DNA of 40,509 nucleotides from Acanthaster planci (taxonomy: Eukaryota; Echinodermata; Asteroidea; Valvatida; Acanthasteridae). Location: NCBI RefSeq assembly GCF_001949145.1, contig NW_019091455.1, positions 176,153 through 216,661 of the forward strand, written 5' to 3'. The translations under genes and the position numbers were made by a program. Below, piece by piece: positions 1 through 11,816 of the stretch (its first letter is position 1; each line of letters begins with the position of its first letter). The notes below the pieces were generated by a model that saw only the letters and a program-made list of their open reading frames with translations, had not been told where the DNA came from and did not search any database.

Positions 1-2172
1 CTACTCTTTCGCTCAGTTTGACCAGCTTGGGGTACTTGGCCAGAATATCCTTCCGCTGGCCGAAGCACACGTCCAGACTGACCCAAACACTGATATCGGC
101 CAGGGAAATCTGCATTGAAATAATAAAGGGAAATGGATTGATTGAAATGTTTAGTTGTGGCCGAAAAACGGCATCTACCTGTGTGTTTCCCTGCATCGAT
201 AAGACAGGTCTCTCCCTATCAAGGTTGTGGTGGGGAACTTTATCCATGATGCCCCCTTTGTGGCAGCACACTTCGAATGACATTTTAAGCTCATTTTATC
301 CGTAAACTACAATATGAGAAGGCAGGAGGCCTGGGAATGATGGTGAAAGACTCAAGTTCCCAATAAATATTGCAAGATGACTTTATGCGCTTGAGCATTT
401 ACCTTGTCTCCGATGAAGAAGCCGTCACCTCCTCCGTTTTTCACCAGGTACTTTTCAAGACACTCTAATATCACAGGAGCTCTGTTCTCGTAATAATTCT
501 TAATAGCTTCGGCCTGCACGTTTCAAAAGAAACAAACAAAACTAATCATATTTTATCGTCTCGAAAAAACTTCTTTGAAGATTGTCTTTATTTCCAGAAG
601 AGAATGTTTTGGAGTCACCACTTTAAATGTATAACCAGATATACTGTAGATCGTCTGTGACTAATTTTCCCGACTAAGTGATACATTTCTAACGGGTACC
701 TTATTGGTCAAGTTTTAAAGCTTGGTGAGCCTTTGTTGACATACAGCTTGGGCAGACAACGTCATGCGTTTGGCAAGTAGAATGTGTCACTGCTTTTACC
801 CCATGGGATATAACCCCTGTCTGCACGCCGCAGTCAAAATGCAAAACAGACGAGACAACCCTTCCACACCCTTAAGTTACTTAAGCAATCGACTGAAAGA
901 CCGACGCAAACGGCCCCGAATGACGGGGAGTAAGCTATACACGGGGCTGAAGCAACCCAAAATATTTTTTTTCTCTCCAAACGTCAGATGCTGACGACCG
1001 ACCTTCCTGGATTCATCTTTCTCGAGGAAAAGCACATCTCCTAGAGGTTGCAAGAGGTCATCCGCAGTATCGCAGATCACTTCCACCATCAGCGTCTGCC
1101 AGCTATCGCTCCCGTGGAACCCTAAAACGAAAATCATGGTGCATGACGAAATCGTCGTGAATATTATCGAGGGACCATTCACAGGGAAGATCTCAAGAGG
1201 ACTGGGGGAGAGCGTCAATTCCACTTCGCCATTTCTGAGTGAAGATACTTCCTCCCCTGTCCCTTATACCCCCTCTCCCTCCTCCCTCCCCCTCCCTCCC
1301 CCTCCCTCACTCCCTCCCTCCCCTCTCCCTCCCTCCCTCCCTCAACTTCTTAAATGGGAAATACGTGATAAACCCTTGATCTGAGTGCTACACTGAAAAA
1401 TATTATCGCGAGGGTTAAATCCAGGAATCAGCATCTTCTCGTGTGGGACAATCAAAGATCCCATCGGTTACATACAATCGGTATTCAGTTCGGTTTCATT
1501 AAGAAATCAGGCTATGCTGTGGGATTATATACCCCCTGAACATCATAAAGGAAGAACCACCGTATACCCCTCCCCCTGAAAAGTTCAGTTTAGCTTTGCA
1601 CACCGGATCCAGGCTACTTTACCGAATTCTCTGGCTAAATACCCCGCCATGGCCCGGCTCTGTGGTATCTGTTGCCCATCGATTTCCAGCACTGGCAGCT
1701 GTAGCAGTGGGAACTCTGCAAGTGTGCCAAAAGTGTGATGATTTAAATCTGAGTGAAAAAAGGGGCGGGAAGGGACCTCTCACCCACTTCCTTTCAAAGT
1801 CTATCGCCGGGAATTCTGAAGGGCTTTTGCAATATGCTGGAACCTCCTTCACCTACATGTGTAAGCTGAACAGTCGGTGTGTCATAAGCCCCTTGTCCCT
1901 ATTTTTTCTCTTGATTCTCTTAGAGGTGGATTAAGTTTCTTTTTCGACAGGTGCATGTAAATAACATACGTCCGTCGCATAAATTGCTGTTATCATAGCT
2001 GGACTCTCATTTAAATAATTATTTTATAGCACCTCTCACTTGATTTTTCGGTAGGCCAATCCTTGTGCGGGACCCTGACGTCTTCGAACTCCTGTCCTGC
2101 AAGTTTAAACAACAGGCGCGTCACCTCGGCCCTGCCCCGGTTGTTGAAGTACATCAGTCGGTAGGTAGGCAT
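1..2172 (-). CDS. Sigma-class glutathione S-transferase / hematopoietic prostaglandin D synthase-like (3' end off window)
   Basis: Five minus-strand exons: 2172-2040, 1715-1623, 1121-1003, 513-403 and 109-1, with phases 1, 1, 0, 0 that all join in frame. About 188 residues are present; the family is about 200, so only the last 15-20 are missing beyond base 1. The N-terminal thioredoxin-fold half starts [10 protein letters not shown], with Tyr8 at the catalytic position of sigma GSTs, then RGRAE, DWP near residues 37-39, the LPVLEIDG segment with the cis-Pro, and QSRA for glutathione binding. The helical half contains [16 protein letters not shown] and ends with [11 protein letters not shown] and [11 protein letters not shown], typical of the C-terminal GST domain. 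The family conjugates glutathione to electrophiles in the cytosol; some members isomerise PGH2 to PGD2. Substrate cannot be told from sequence. The exon 3 donor (gtcggt) is weak. Start: first ATG giving the conserved MPxYxLxYF beginning. Confidence 0.9.
1252..1344. repeat. CCCTCC polypyrimidine low-complexity tract
   Basis: About 90 bases almost purely C and T on the plus strand, built of CCCTCC and CCCTCCC units. It lies in intron 2 of the GST gene (1122-1622), so the transcribed sense strand is a GGGAGG run with many consecutive G-triplets, a potential G-quadruplex. Confidence 0.9.
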
Positions 2173-2811
2173 AGTGAACGCTCAGGTCAGCGCGGAAGAA
2201 CCGTTGTTGAATAGGTAGCGAGTAATTGTGTCAAACAACTTCTATAGGTTTGCGTTAATTAATTAGTGGAATCGGTCAATTTAATTGGCAAACAAATGGC
2301 CAATCGTAGTAACGGGAACACAGGATTTGTTAGCCACAGGTTGGGCTATATACTGCAGAACGGCACTCTTAATAGGCCTACGGGGCCAAGGGGTTATGAT
2401 GAAATTAAAAAACGCACCGTAAGTACCCGTTTCAGGGTGTGTAAACATTAGCGAGATCGTGCCATATCAAGAGCAATCAAAGTTCACGGGAATAACGAGG
2501 GCGGTATATTTACGTGCATTGTTTAGTCAACACAAGAATACTAAATCAGGAGCTCAATGCAAGGCGGGGGGGAGAGTAGACAAATCACCGATGTCAAGTT
2601 AGTTACTTATTCGTCGACATTCAATGTTAAATTGTCAAACAACTTCTAAAAGCAATGAAATAGCCAATTAACTTGACATTCAATGTTGAATTGACTGTTG
2701 AATGTTAGATATTCGGTGTTGTTGAATAAGTGGCAGTTTCACATTTGGCGAGCGCTCAGAATGCAACACCCTTAAAAAAAAGCCCTTGCTAGCATTCTGG
2801 TCGCAACATGG

Positions 2812-2910
2812 AGTGCAAAAGGCACAAGAAACAAGCGGCGCCACTATGCACATACATTGACATACATGTACATGCCACTTCACCATGATGTATGCACACA
2901 CAACTCTTCC
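2812..2910. repeat. Dispersed repeat, copy 1
   Basis: Reads GTGCAAAAGGCACAAG, then GCGCCAC, ATGCACAT, ACATGTACATGCC, and CACACACAACTCT. The same order of blocks recurs at 29021-29115, about 75 percent alike by eye. Same orientation in both places. Family unknown. Confidence 0.55.
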
Positions 2911-3539
2911 CACAGTAGTGACTGGGATGATTATTTGAAAGACGGAAAAAACGGGAGAAGAACTGCACTTTTGGTGCGTCGGGGACCTGAACCCCCAAGT
3001 GCCCCCCATGCGCCACATTGAAGGGATCCTGCGCGGCAAGAAGTGAGCTTGAGTTGGCCCTCATGGGGTTGAGTTGTTGTTTTGCAGATGCTGTTGTGGT
3101 TACGTTTAATTAAAGAATTCACAGAGATGTTAGTTGGTGATTAGTTTCCTTCACAACACAAAATTCGTACCTGAGATTTTTGACGGAAAACTCCGGTCTT
3201 CTTTAGCTGGATGACCCGGATGTTGAATCTGTACAGTGTGACAAGATCGTGATGCCAACAGCAGAGCGTACGTAGGCTTTGGAGAAATGATACAGCCCCA
3301 ATTCCGGTTTATGGATGGATTTGGGAGTCTCATGTAGAACATCGTGGGCAACTTCCACACCTCGAAATTCCATGCATCTGTCTCCTTGATGATTTCGATG
3401 TAAGCCGACAATTGATTCGCTATGTATGTTGAACTCCTCGAACATCGTTTCTATTTCCCTTATATGATTAAATTTGTAATAATTTACGTCACTCTTCTGT
3501 TACTGTTACTGTATTTAATGTGTAACGTTAATGTTTTGT

Positions 3540-3640
3540 TGTCTAGTTTTGTGTGTTTTGCAACGTCTAATGCGCTGTAAACCGGTGAGCAATGTAATTT
3601 CCTTTATGGAGTAATAAAGTTGAAATTGAATTGAAGATGT
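3540..3640 (+). repeat. Possible LINE/retroposon 3' tail
   Basis: Ends AGTAATAAAGTTGAAATTGA, then ATTGAA: a polyadenylation-like word followed by short degenerate repeats. Many non-LTR retrotransposons end this way. No reverse transcriptase frame was recognised upstream, so at most a 5'-truncated copy. Confidence 0.3.
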
Positions 3641-4025
3641 AGCGCAAGACGACGGTACGTGCTCCATAAACCCAGGTTTGAGGGATCGACGTCTGTAGTG
3701 TCCGTCATTCGTAGGTCTAAGCGTGCGATTTCAGTCTAGTTTGTCATTGCCATCGGATGTGTTGGTGGATCAGACTGTGAGAACTGAATCAGTGCAAAGT
3801 TAAAAACAAAGTTTTTCTTAAGAAAATAATTTAGTATCCATTTACAGCCTCAAAGTTCCTTCATTCACAGTTATGTACAATGCCTAAAATCTTAATTTTG
3901 GATTTTTGCCCTGCCCGACGTGTATTTGGCAAAAAAATCTCCCCGGCGCAAATCCTTCTTTGAAATAGTTATCCTGAAATCTTGGTATTCATAAAAAACT
4001 GTACGTCAGAGTATTGTTTCAGAGT

Positions 4026-7000
4026 TTTATTAAAAGGTAATTACATTGGACACCAATAACATCAAAACCTATGCTTTGAAGTCAATACCTGCTCTCTGTG
4101 AGAGATTACCCAACATAACATTATGTACACAACCACAGAAAAATACATCCAAAGTGTAAAGTCCAATTAGTTATCTTCTACAGCAAAATACTCCACAGTT
4201 ATGACGCATTGGAAGTAATTAAGCAGAGCAAATCATTGGAAAAGCCACCAAGGCTACTTGCAAATACAGAAAAGAACCAATCACCCGACACTAAAGGTTG
4301 ACTCCATATATTACCACTGGTCTGGATTCGCCACGAAGGCTAAGCGTTGTCACAGAGGCCAAAATGTCACAACTAACAAACGCCACATTACACAGGCTCA
4401 ATATAATGCCAAACGGTCTAAATATATTACCACACACGCCAAATAATGGGACACATGCTGAAATATAGCAAACTAAATTATAAAAACCAAGCCTTTAAAT
4501 TTTGAAATTAACAGTTCATCGTGGTCCGGACAGGCCTCTGACGTCGAGTCTAAGACAGAAGTCGTAGCGCTCTGCCAACACAGGTAGCCACGTCCTCACT
4601 ATACACAGCGCAGAACAGTCAGGATGGACGTCCGCTCGCCGTAGCAAATCGGACGACGAATTCCAAAGTTCTCAGGGTACATTTGGTTTGAATGTGGAAT
4701 AAAATGACAACATTTGTCCCAAGGGGTGATTGCACTGAATGAGCTAGGCTCTGTGACCATAACCCGATAACAAAAAGATCATTAGCAAGCCATCACACCA
4801 AAACAAACCTATCAAAAGCCGTCGAGGTGTCATTTATATTCATATCACTTTATTTGTGGAATCAAAATACATGTATGTATGCTTGATTGAACAGATGCAA
4901 TAACATTTCATTTTAGTTTGTACAAACAGAAAATATATAATTCTAAATTTGAAAATTACAAGCAAATACATGTAGTAATTTTAGACACAATTCCCACACA
5001 CCATTAACATTTTAGAACTTTTTAAAGCATTTGGAGCTAAAGAAAGCATTTGCATTGATTTCCATACATCCATAAAAAGTTTAACATTATCAAACTAATG
5101 CAAAAAACACTCTATTCAGACGTTGAAACTGTTACTGTAGTTAAAAAAAAATTTATTACCTGAACATTTTCTTATAAACATAAATCTAAACCTCTTTTTT
5201 TCTGAATAAATATGAGCTGCAACTAACTTTTACAAACATCCATACTATTTATAGACAACATTATTTTCTTTAGAGAAAGAAACTTAAAAGAAATCCCAGC
5301 CTCTGGATCCTAACAGAAAGTGTCTTGTACAAACGAAACAAAATGGCGTCACCTTTCAAGGGGAATGTAAACAAAACTGTGCAAGCTTGTTTTACTGATA
5401 CAATATGTGGCTAATCTCTCACTTCTTAAGAGAGAAAGTTCAGTCTGTGACTTCCTCTAACGTGGGACCAAGACGATTGAGAGTCGAAATGAGGCTAATT
5501 GCCCTATTGACAAGGCATGAAAGAACACTGTAGGCATGATTTAAAATTTACATCATTTGTTCCTAGTTTCGTTGATAGGTAGACAGAATTTCACTCTCTG
5601 GAAATATGGAGCTCTTCAAAAGGAAAGGTGGAAAGTTGAAATGTTTCAAAGCTCTGACCATCAACTCATAGTTGGCATACAGACTATGACATAACTGTTT
5701 TAGATGCTCATTTCAGGTACGTGTAGAGGTTTTTAGGGACACCAATTTGGACAGCACAGAAAAATTTAACAAACAACAATACCGTAACATAACTTGTCTC
5801 CTTAAAAAATCATCTTGGAAATCCTTCAGAGTTGATATTCAGTCCAGCATCCAGCCCTCTCTACACAGGGCCATCACTGGCTGCATTACATGAGTTTCGA
5901 CTATGCAGCAAGTATTTCAGCTTGGAGTACATGGCATCTTAACACTGGCTACATAGGTACATACATACATGTACATATTTGTACACAATACTAAGTCAGA
6001 CAATAGCACCAGAATCTTGTGCATGCTGCAAGTAATCTTGGGCAGCCTCAAACCGCGCTCCAATCAATCAAATGAAAAGGCATTTATGGACAGGAATAAA
6101 ATGAGATTTCTTGAAGTCAGCATGACCCAAAACCTGGTGCTGCTAAGGTCCTGACCACTGAGTTTGGTTACCATCAATGGAATGTTCTTTGTGGTGGTTA
6201 AGTCCATCCATTGCCGTTCCATTGCACGGAGAAATTAAAAGAATTCTTGATTCGAAGTGTATAATGCAAAGCAATCTAAACTCTAAATAACGTAAACTTC
6301 AACATACATTCACATGAAAAAAAAAAAACGGTTCAGACCTTACATATCAAATGGCTTGGATTACTGCTTGCATGAATCTTATCACCAGATGAACTTCAAA
6401 ACTACAAGTAGCTTTCACATGGAAAGACGTTTTGTCTACTTCTGAATGAACATTGAAAAATATCCTTCAAGAGAAGTCAGGACAGAGCAACAATGAACTA
6501 CATGTGTAACTGTGTCATCATTCACAAGACTACACCTTCCTCATATACAATGTGCAGTTGGAGAGGTCTGTCACAGACCCCATCAACAAGTCACACACCA
6601 ACAGAAAGATAGCTGGCGGGCCAAATTGATCTCATAGAGCTGTATGGCACAGAGATGGGCTCTGATCAGAAAATACCTGCTTAGCTAAAATGGGTAGCCA
6701 GTCACAATGTCACGCAAAGTACATTACTCAATACTCGTTCGGTGCTCAATTTTACTCGGCACATAACTTTGGCTATACAGTGTTTCCTCCTAAGCAGCTC
6801 AGTGAAGACAGCCACTGGCAGGTTCATAGTTTACTTCTCAAGTACTGATTTCTGTTTATGTACAACCAAACATATAGCTTAAAGGTACACAACCACCATT
6901 TTTCTTCTGCTCAGAAATACATATAAGCTTATACCCTTTAAAGACATGCACCCATTGGTATGAGAGCTGCTCAAGTTTAATACTTCACAAGAAAGGTGTA

Positions 7001-8175
7001 GATTCCCAGTGCATTCACAAATTAACCGATTTTCGACCATACATTTAATGTTAATGTAGAATATTTCTTTCCTGAATTTCAGAGAAAATGTATTAAAAAA
7101 ATTAAAGTTTAATTCTCAGTGCTACTTCGCAATCGATCTGGTCAATCGCAAATTTCCATGAATCTTTGATAGTTGTGAAAGAGTTTCTTTTTTTATTGTG
7201 CTTTGTGCTTGAAGTATTGGTAATCCAATCCATTCCAGAAAAAAAGTGCTTCAAAAGAAACAGCTGGTGTGCGAGAATAAGGGGAAATAAAAAGGGAAAT
7301 CTTGGTTTATAATTTAATTCAGAATTTCCTGAACGTTTCTTTGGGTGTTTAATTTTGTTTATGTATGAATACTGCCTCGTTTTCCAGACTGAGGTGTCTT
7401 TGGTTGTTTGGAACTCAAATGGTGCCTGTCTGTTGCAGAAAATGGCAGAAAAGGTAGTCTGTCATTCTTTTCTGTAGTATTTAATTTGGTTTATTTATAA
7501 ATTTATAAATTTTTAAAATTGAAATCTATTTGAGGCCAGTGGGAGAGTCAACAGTCACTGTAAAGAAGAGTCTTTTAACCCGATATGGTCTTAAACAAAC
7601 ACCTACGGGATCATGGATACTCCAATGAAGAATACGGTACACATGTACATGTCTTCCTTTTATCCCATAAACGGCCAATGGATCCGATTGGTTCCTTTGC
7701 AATGGCCATGTTTAGTGCAGTTACTGCCTTCTTTGACAACTCTGGAACAAAATGTTGGCAGATATCCCAAGGGAACTGCTACAGCTGGGACTACTGTCGG
7801 TTGTCTTTTGCCAGGATATAATGCCCTGCACGGTGCCTGACCATGTGCCAAAAACTGATTTCAGGAGAGAGAAACTTTTCTGTTTTTAGGCTGAGGCAAC
7901 AGCAAGAATGCATGTGAATATGTACAACGTACATCGTGCAAGCTCCTTAGGTCAGTTATACTGGTGATCAGACTTTTCTCTAATTGCTCCAGGCCAAAAA
8001 AGAAAAAAAAAATCAGACAGAATCTTGTGCAGCACTCAGGTGAAATTTAAAAGTATTGGAAAGGAATAGGATCACTTTGACATCCACTGGATTTTGGTGG
8101 ATCAGGAAGATGGGAATTGACTTTTTACAATTAGCTATTTACAGTGGTTTTTCACTCAGGAATGGTATGGTTCCT
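4026..8175 (-). other. Gene-free stretch, probable long 3' UTR of GABARAPL2
   Basis: About 4.1 kb right after the GABARAPL2 stop (in transcript direction) with no coding exon and, unlike the rest of the window, no fold-back element that I can see. AATAAA polyadenylation words on the minus strand stand at 7192-7197, 4849-4854 and 4026-4031; the last is the farthest. An extended 3' UTR is inference; a separate non-coding gene or plain intergenic DNA would look the same. Confidence 0.35.
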
Positions 8176-10782
8176 TCACGACCAGCCGAATGTATTCTCC
8201 CCACTATAGGCCACATACAGGAATCCGTCGGAGTCTCTGTGTGCTTCATAGATCTGGCTCATTGTCGCACTGTCAAGGAAAAAACACACACAAAGGACTT
8301 GTCGTTACGTTAACTATCCCAAGCTAAACTTAAATCGTCCAGTACATGTAGGTTGAAAGATTACCTGATATGAGTGTAGTTGGATTTCAACTATACATAC
8401 AGTCCACACTATGCTCAAAGTCTGGACTTGACGAGTCCTGTTTTCTGCCCAGACTTGGACTGCTTAAACCCTACCCCCCAGAGGGCATATGAAGAAAGGC
8501 TCAAATCAAAATTTAGGGATTGAGAATTAATGTATGAGGATTAAATAGAAGTTTAAGTCTCCATGTTGAACACAAGTGTAAAATAAACAGGAAATTAGGA
8601 ATGGCACAGTCATGGATTGATGAATCAATTCCTACTGATTACATGCAACTTCCCTTGTACAAAATGCAAGCATCCTAATCTAGTAGTGGAATTCTGATAC
8701 GATGTAACAGAGTGGAAGAAATGATGACAATGAAATTGATGTTACTGTTTACAAACTGTCATGACACACTGACATAATTCTATAATCCTATCACCAAAGA
8801 GATGCAGTTTATTAGCAGCAGAAATTACATGTTACCCTCGCTGGCCTTTTTTTAGTGGTCACAAAGTCCAACTGTGTGGCTGTAAATGACTTCATTCCCT
8901 ACTGTCTTTCACTAAGACACAGGACCAAGTCCATCAAAATCCCACAATCCAAGCATCCGAACATTGCTCCCTGCAAAATCAAACTGTGATGGTCTGTTCG
9001 TGGAGTTACGGCTGACGTGAAAACACCAGTACAGTTGGTAACTCATGGTGCCAACAACTAACCTGGAGTTTCAAATAAAAAGACCTGGGACGGATATCCT
9101 GACATCTGAAAAGTTAGCAAAAACTTGACTTTCTGACCTTCTGAAATGCTCCTCTTAGGAGTCTTTCAACACATAAACAAGCACCTTCCTCCCTTCCTCC
9201 TCTACAATTGGCACCAGTGGATTTGCCCCCCCCAAAAAAAATACTTTAAATTATCTGCATAAAATGAACATAGTCTTTGTTACTAGAAATTATGTACAGT
9301 GCTTACACGTGGGAGTGCCAGGAAAATGAAGACTTCTGTTCTTCCTTGGTAAGAGCAGATTCTTTTTGTTCTCGTGCACTAAGAGTGTTTTGACCATAAG
9401 CACATAATTCAGTGGTCTGCATAGCCAAGAAGTTTGGCCTTGTATACTTTCACAGGAATGTTAAACTGAAGGTCCCAAATAGGGGGAGGGGGAGGAGTAG
9501 GAGGCAGGGGGTGGTGATAGGGGGGAGCGTGGAGAGGCAGTGTAGGGTTACAGCCTTTACTGGATAGCCTATCTGCCAGTGCGTGTTGCCTCACCTGGAC
9601 TGTGGCAAGGCCTTCCCCACGAACAGGAACACGGCTTTCTCCGAGGGAAGCTGGATGCGCTTGCGGATGATCCACATGAACTGGGCCACGGTGATGTCAG
9701 CGGGCACAAGGAACTTGCGCTTGTCGATGTCTTGGATCTGCGAGTTGGGGGCTTTCTGGACGATGACTGGAATGCGCTCTGGGTACTTGGCACGAATCTT
9801 GGATGCTTCCGCAAATCGCTGCTCTGTGTTTAAGCAAAGAATTCCCCAAATTGTCATTTGGTTTTCTTATACTACACTGTGCATGGAATGAATGTAGAAA
9901 AATTTGGAGTATACAAACTATCTAATTGGCAAGAACTGCTGTTCCCAAGTCAAGGTTTCTGACAGGTCTAAATTACCATGAAGAACTTTCCGAATATGAT
10001 ATAAAAACATGGACTTTCAGGAACTTCTTACAGTGTAAATGTTACTTAACTGCTTCGAGATCCTTATCAGTCACACATGCACAATCCCTATCAGGCACTA
10101 GTAATTAAGGTATCCGATATCGGTCTACTGCCTCCACCTTCATTTGGCAGCTGCCCCAATATTTCACTGCTTTGAAAATGTTTATCATTTCCAACAAGGA
10201 TTTTGAAAGAAAAAAAGGAGAAGCGACTGTGCTTTGTGAATTGCTCTGATGAAAGACTGTAAGCATGGTAAGTTGTCAAAATAAAATTACTTCAACAAAT
10301 GTAAATTTCATTACAGAAAGCTGGTCATCATATCACATGCACTGTTCCAAAGAACAAACATCTTAGTAGCAAGATTTTCCTAGATTAGACTTAATAAATC
10401 TAGAAATCATCTCATATTTATGGTAAGTTAATTTTTTGAAGGTTATATTGCTTATTGGTGGCGTCTGTATGTATACATATATGGAACTCTTGCCCTAGAT
10501 TCCTAGAGCTTTCACTGATGTAACCAATTATATAACAAAGCACCATGCAAAAATGATGCATAACTTGGGTTATATCATATCATCATCATAATTATCATCA
10601 GGTTATATGTACATGCAGGCGTAGGGTCTACACACAGTACATGTACACTCATCATGACCAGATGACAGTTAGGCCTATGAGTATGACACAATGTGGCCCA
10701 GCCATCATGATCATTTCATTTTTACGACACACGGTGGACAAAACTTACCTTCCGGGGTTTCTTCCTTGAATGCCCACTTCAT
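8176..10782 (-). CDS. GABARAPL2: GABARAPL2 / GATE-16, Atg8-family ubiquitin-like protein
   Basis: Three exons: 10782-10749, 9823-9595 and 8269-8176, phases 1 and 2, giving 118 residues (human orthologue 117). The start [14 protein letters not shown] matches the N-terminal helices of the family. The ubiquitin-like fold follows: [31 protein letters not shown], then [17 protein letters not shown]. The end is SGENTFGWS, with Gly116 as the expected Atg4 cleavage and lipid-conjugation residue, leaving Trp-Ser to be removed. The [16 protein letters not shown] stretch is closer to GABARAPL2 than to GABARAP or LC3. Role: conjugated to phosphatidylethanolamine on autophagosomes, and in intra-Golgi traffic. 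Exon 1 donor is GAAG|gtaagt and exon 3 acceptor ttgacag|T. It is head to head with TMEM231. Confidence 0.96.
9478..9530 (+). repeat. G-rich tract in GABARAPL2 intron 2
   Basis: Several runs of five or six G separated by short spacers on the plus strand. On the GABARAPL2 transcript it is C-rich, starting about 65 bases after the exon 2 donor. A DNA G-quadruplex on the non-transcript strand is possible. Confidence 0.7.
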
Positions 10783-11816
10783 TTTCCCCAATTATCCCAA
10801 ATCAATGCAACAGAATGCCGAATGAAATCTTCTTTCACTTTTGATAGTCGCACAAGCCCCAGTGTACATGTAAACGTCACCTGATAATAAGTCGTGATTA
10901 TGTGCCAACACGAAGTTCCGCCAGCCAACCTTCTGTACTACTACTCAGTACTAGTAGTATCATTAAATACTATTGTTTTGGTTTAGTGCTAAAAATAAAC
11001 ATAGCCATTGACCCCGTCAAAATGGCGGGTTTTGGCTAAGCTGATGGAACTCTCATTGGATAGATGTTGTTCACCNGATGACCTAGTACGCACTAGCGCG
11101 AGCACGAAGATTATGTGTGAATGTGCTCCCCACAATCCCTTGCGTCACTTTTTGGTATCTGTATCTGTGCAGCAAGTAGTCACCATTGCCCTTGCCGCTG
11201 ATACGCGTGGGGACGAAATTTTAGGCGGCCAGATTGGTAACCAGCCATTTGACGATAATGGAACTTTACGATACGTTTTAGGTACCAGTCATCGGCTTTG
11301 TCATAAACCTTCCTCCTCCATTTATGCATGGCCGTTTTCCAATACTCAACTTCGTCGCCGTCTCAGGCGGCGCCCCGAAACCAATCCCCGATTGTGGGTC
11401 TGAAGCGTTTAAATCAAATTGAATTACTATAAGTTTTTGCTCTCTTGCATCTTATTTGATATTCTGTGGCACTATTAAACTAATTAGTGCGCTTACAGCT
11501 TCAAATTCAGGTAGTAAAAAACAGTTGAAGCCTGAACGGAACCGAAGTTGAGTATTGGAAAACGGCCGTGGTCAAACGCGGTAAACACCAAGATACACTG
11601 TCTTCTCTCCATCATATCCACCAAGAAATACAACCATTTGGTGGAATGCATCCCTCAATTTGTAATGTGGCTCAGGGTATTGTTTAAAAAAATTAAGAAA
11701 GAGTAAATAGGCTTATATATAAACATGATTTCTTTTGTGAGTTTATTATTTAATGTTAAGCCTAAATAATTTTCTTTTAGTTTTGCACGAGTCTAAATAG
11801 TTTGCTAGAATGAAAA
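10783..11816. promoter_or_regulatory. Head-to-head intergenic region, presumed bidirectional promoter of GABARAPL2 and TMEM231
   Basis: The 1,034 bases separate the ATG of GABARAPL2 (minus) from that of TMEM231 (plus). Around 11000-11400 the DNA is richer in CpG than its surroundings (for example near 11085-11110 and 11200-11390). No TATA box is convincing. The right half contains a fold-back element (11330-11567). There is one ambiguous base at 11076. Transcription starts and 5' UTR exons cannot be placed by eye. Confidence 0.55.
11330..11567. mobile_element. Fold-back element, 25-bp perfect inverted ends
   Basis: 11330-11354 (GGCCGTTTTCCAATACTCAA, then CTTCG) is exactly complementary to 11543-11567. 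Weaker complementarity extends inward (CCGTCTCAGGC against GCCTGAACGG). The layout fits a MITE-like element of about 240 bp; no target duplication is clear. Confidence 0.6.

Larger units (their letters stand above)
2173..4020. other. Intergenic region between GST and the GABARAPL2 3' end
   Basis: No gene could be supported. The open frames at 2680-3450 on the minus strand are mutually overlapping and match no family I recognise. The stretch holds a dispersed repeat at 2812-2910, two copies of the word GTCAAACAACTTCT (near 2232 and 2634), several variants of ATTCAATGTTRAATTG near 2620-2700, and a retroposon-like tail near 3600. The GST promoter should lie just right of 2172, but no TATA box or other element is obvious. 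Confidence 0.5.

Noticed and set aside
2680-3445. Several minus-strand frames that look superficially protein-like
   Set aside because: They overlap in different frames, one part is a dispersed repeat, and no domain is recognisable. A donor-like CAG|gtacga near 3171 has no convincing partner.
11008-11403. 131-residue open frame upstream of TMEM231
   Set aside because: It lacks an ATG at its start, contains an ambiguous base, ends in a fold-back element and matches no family I know.
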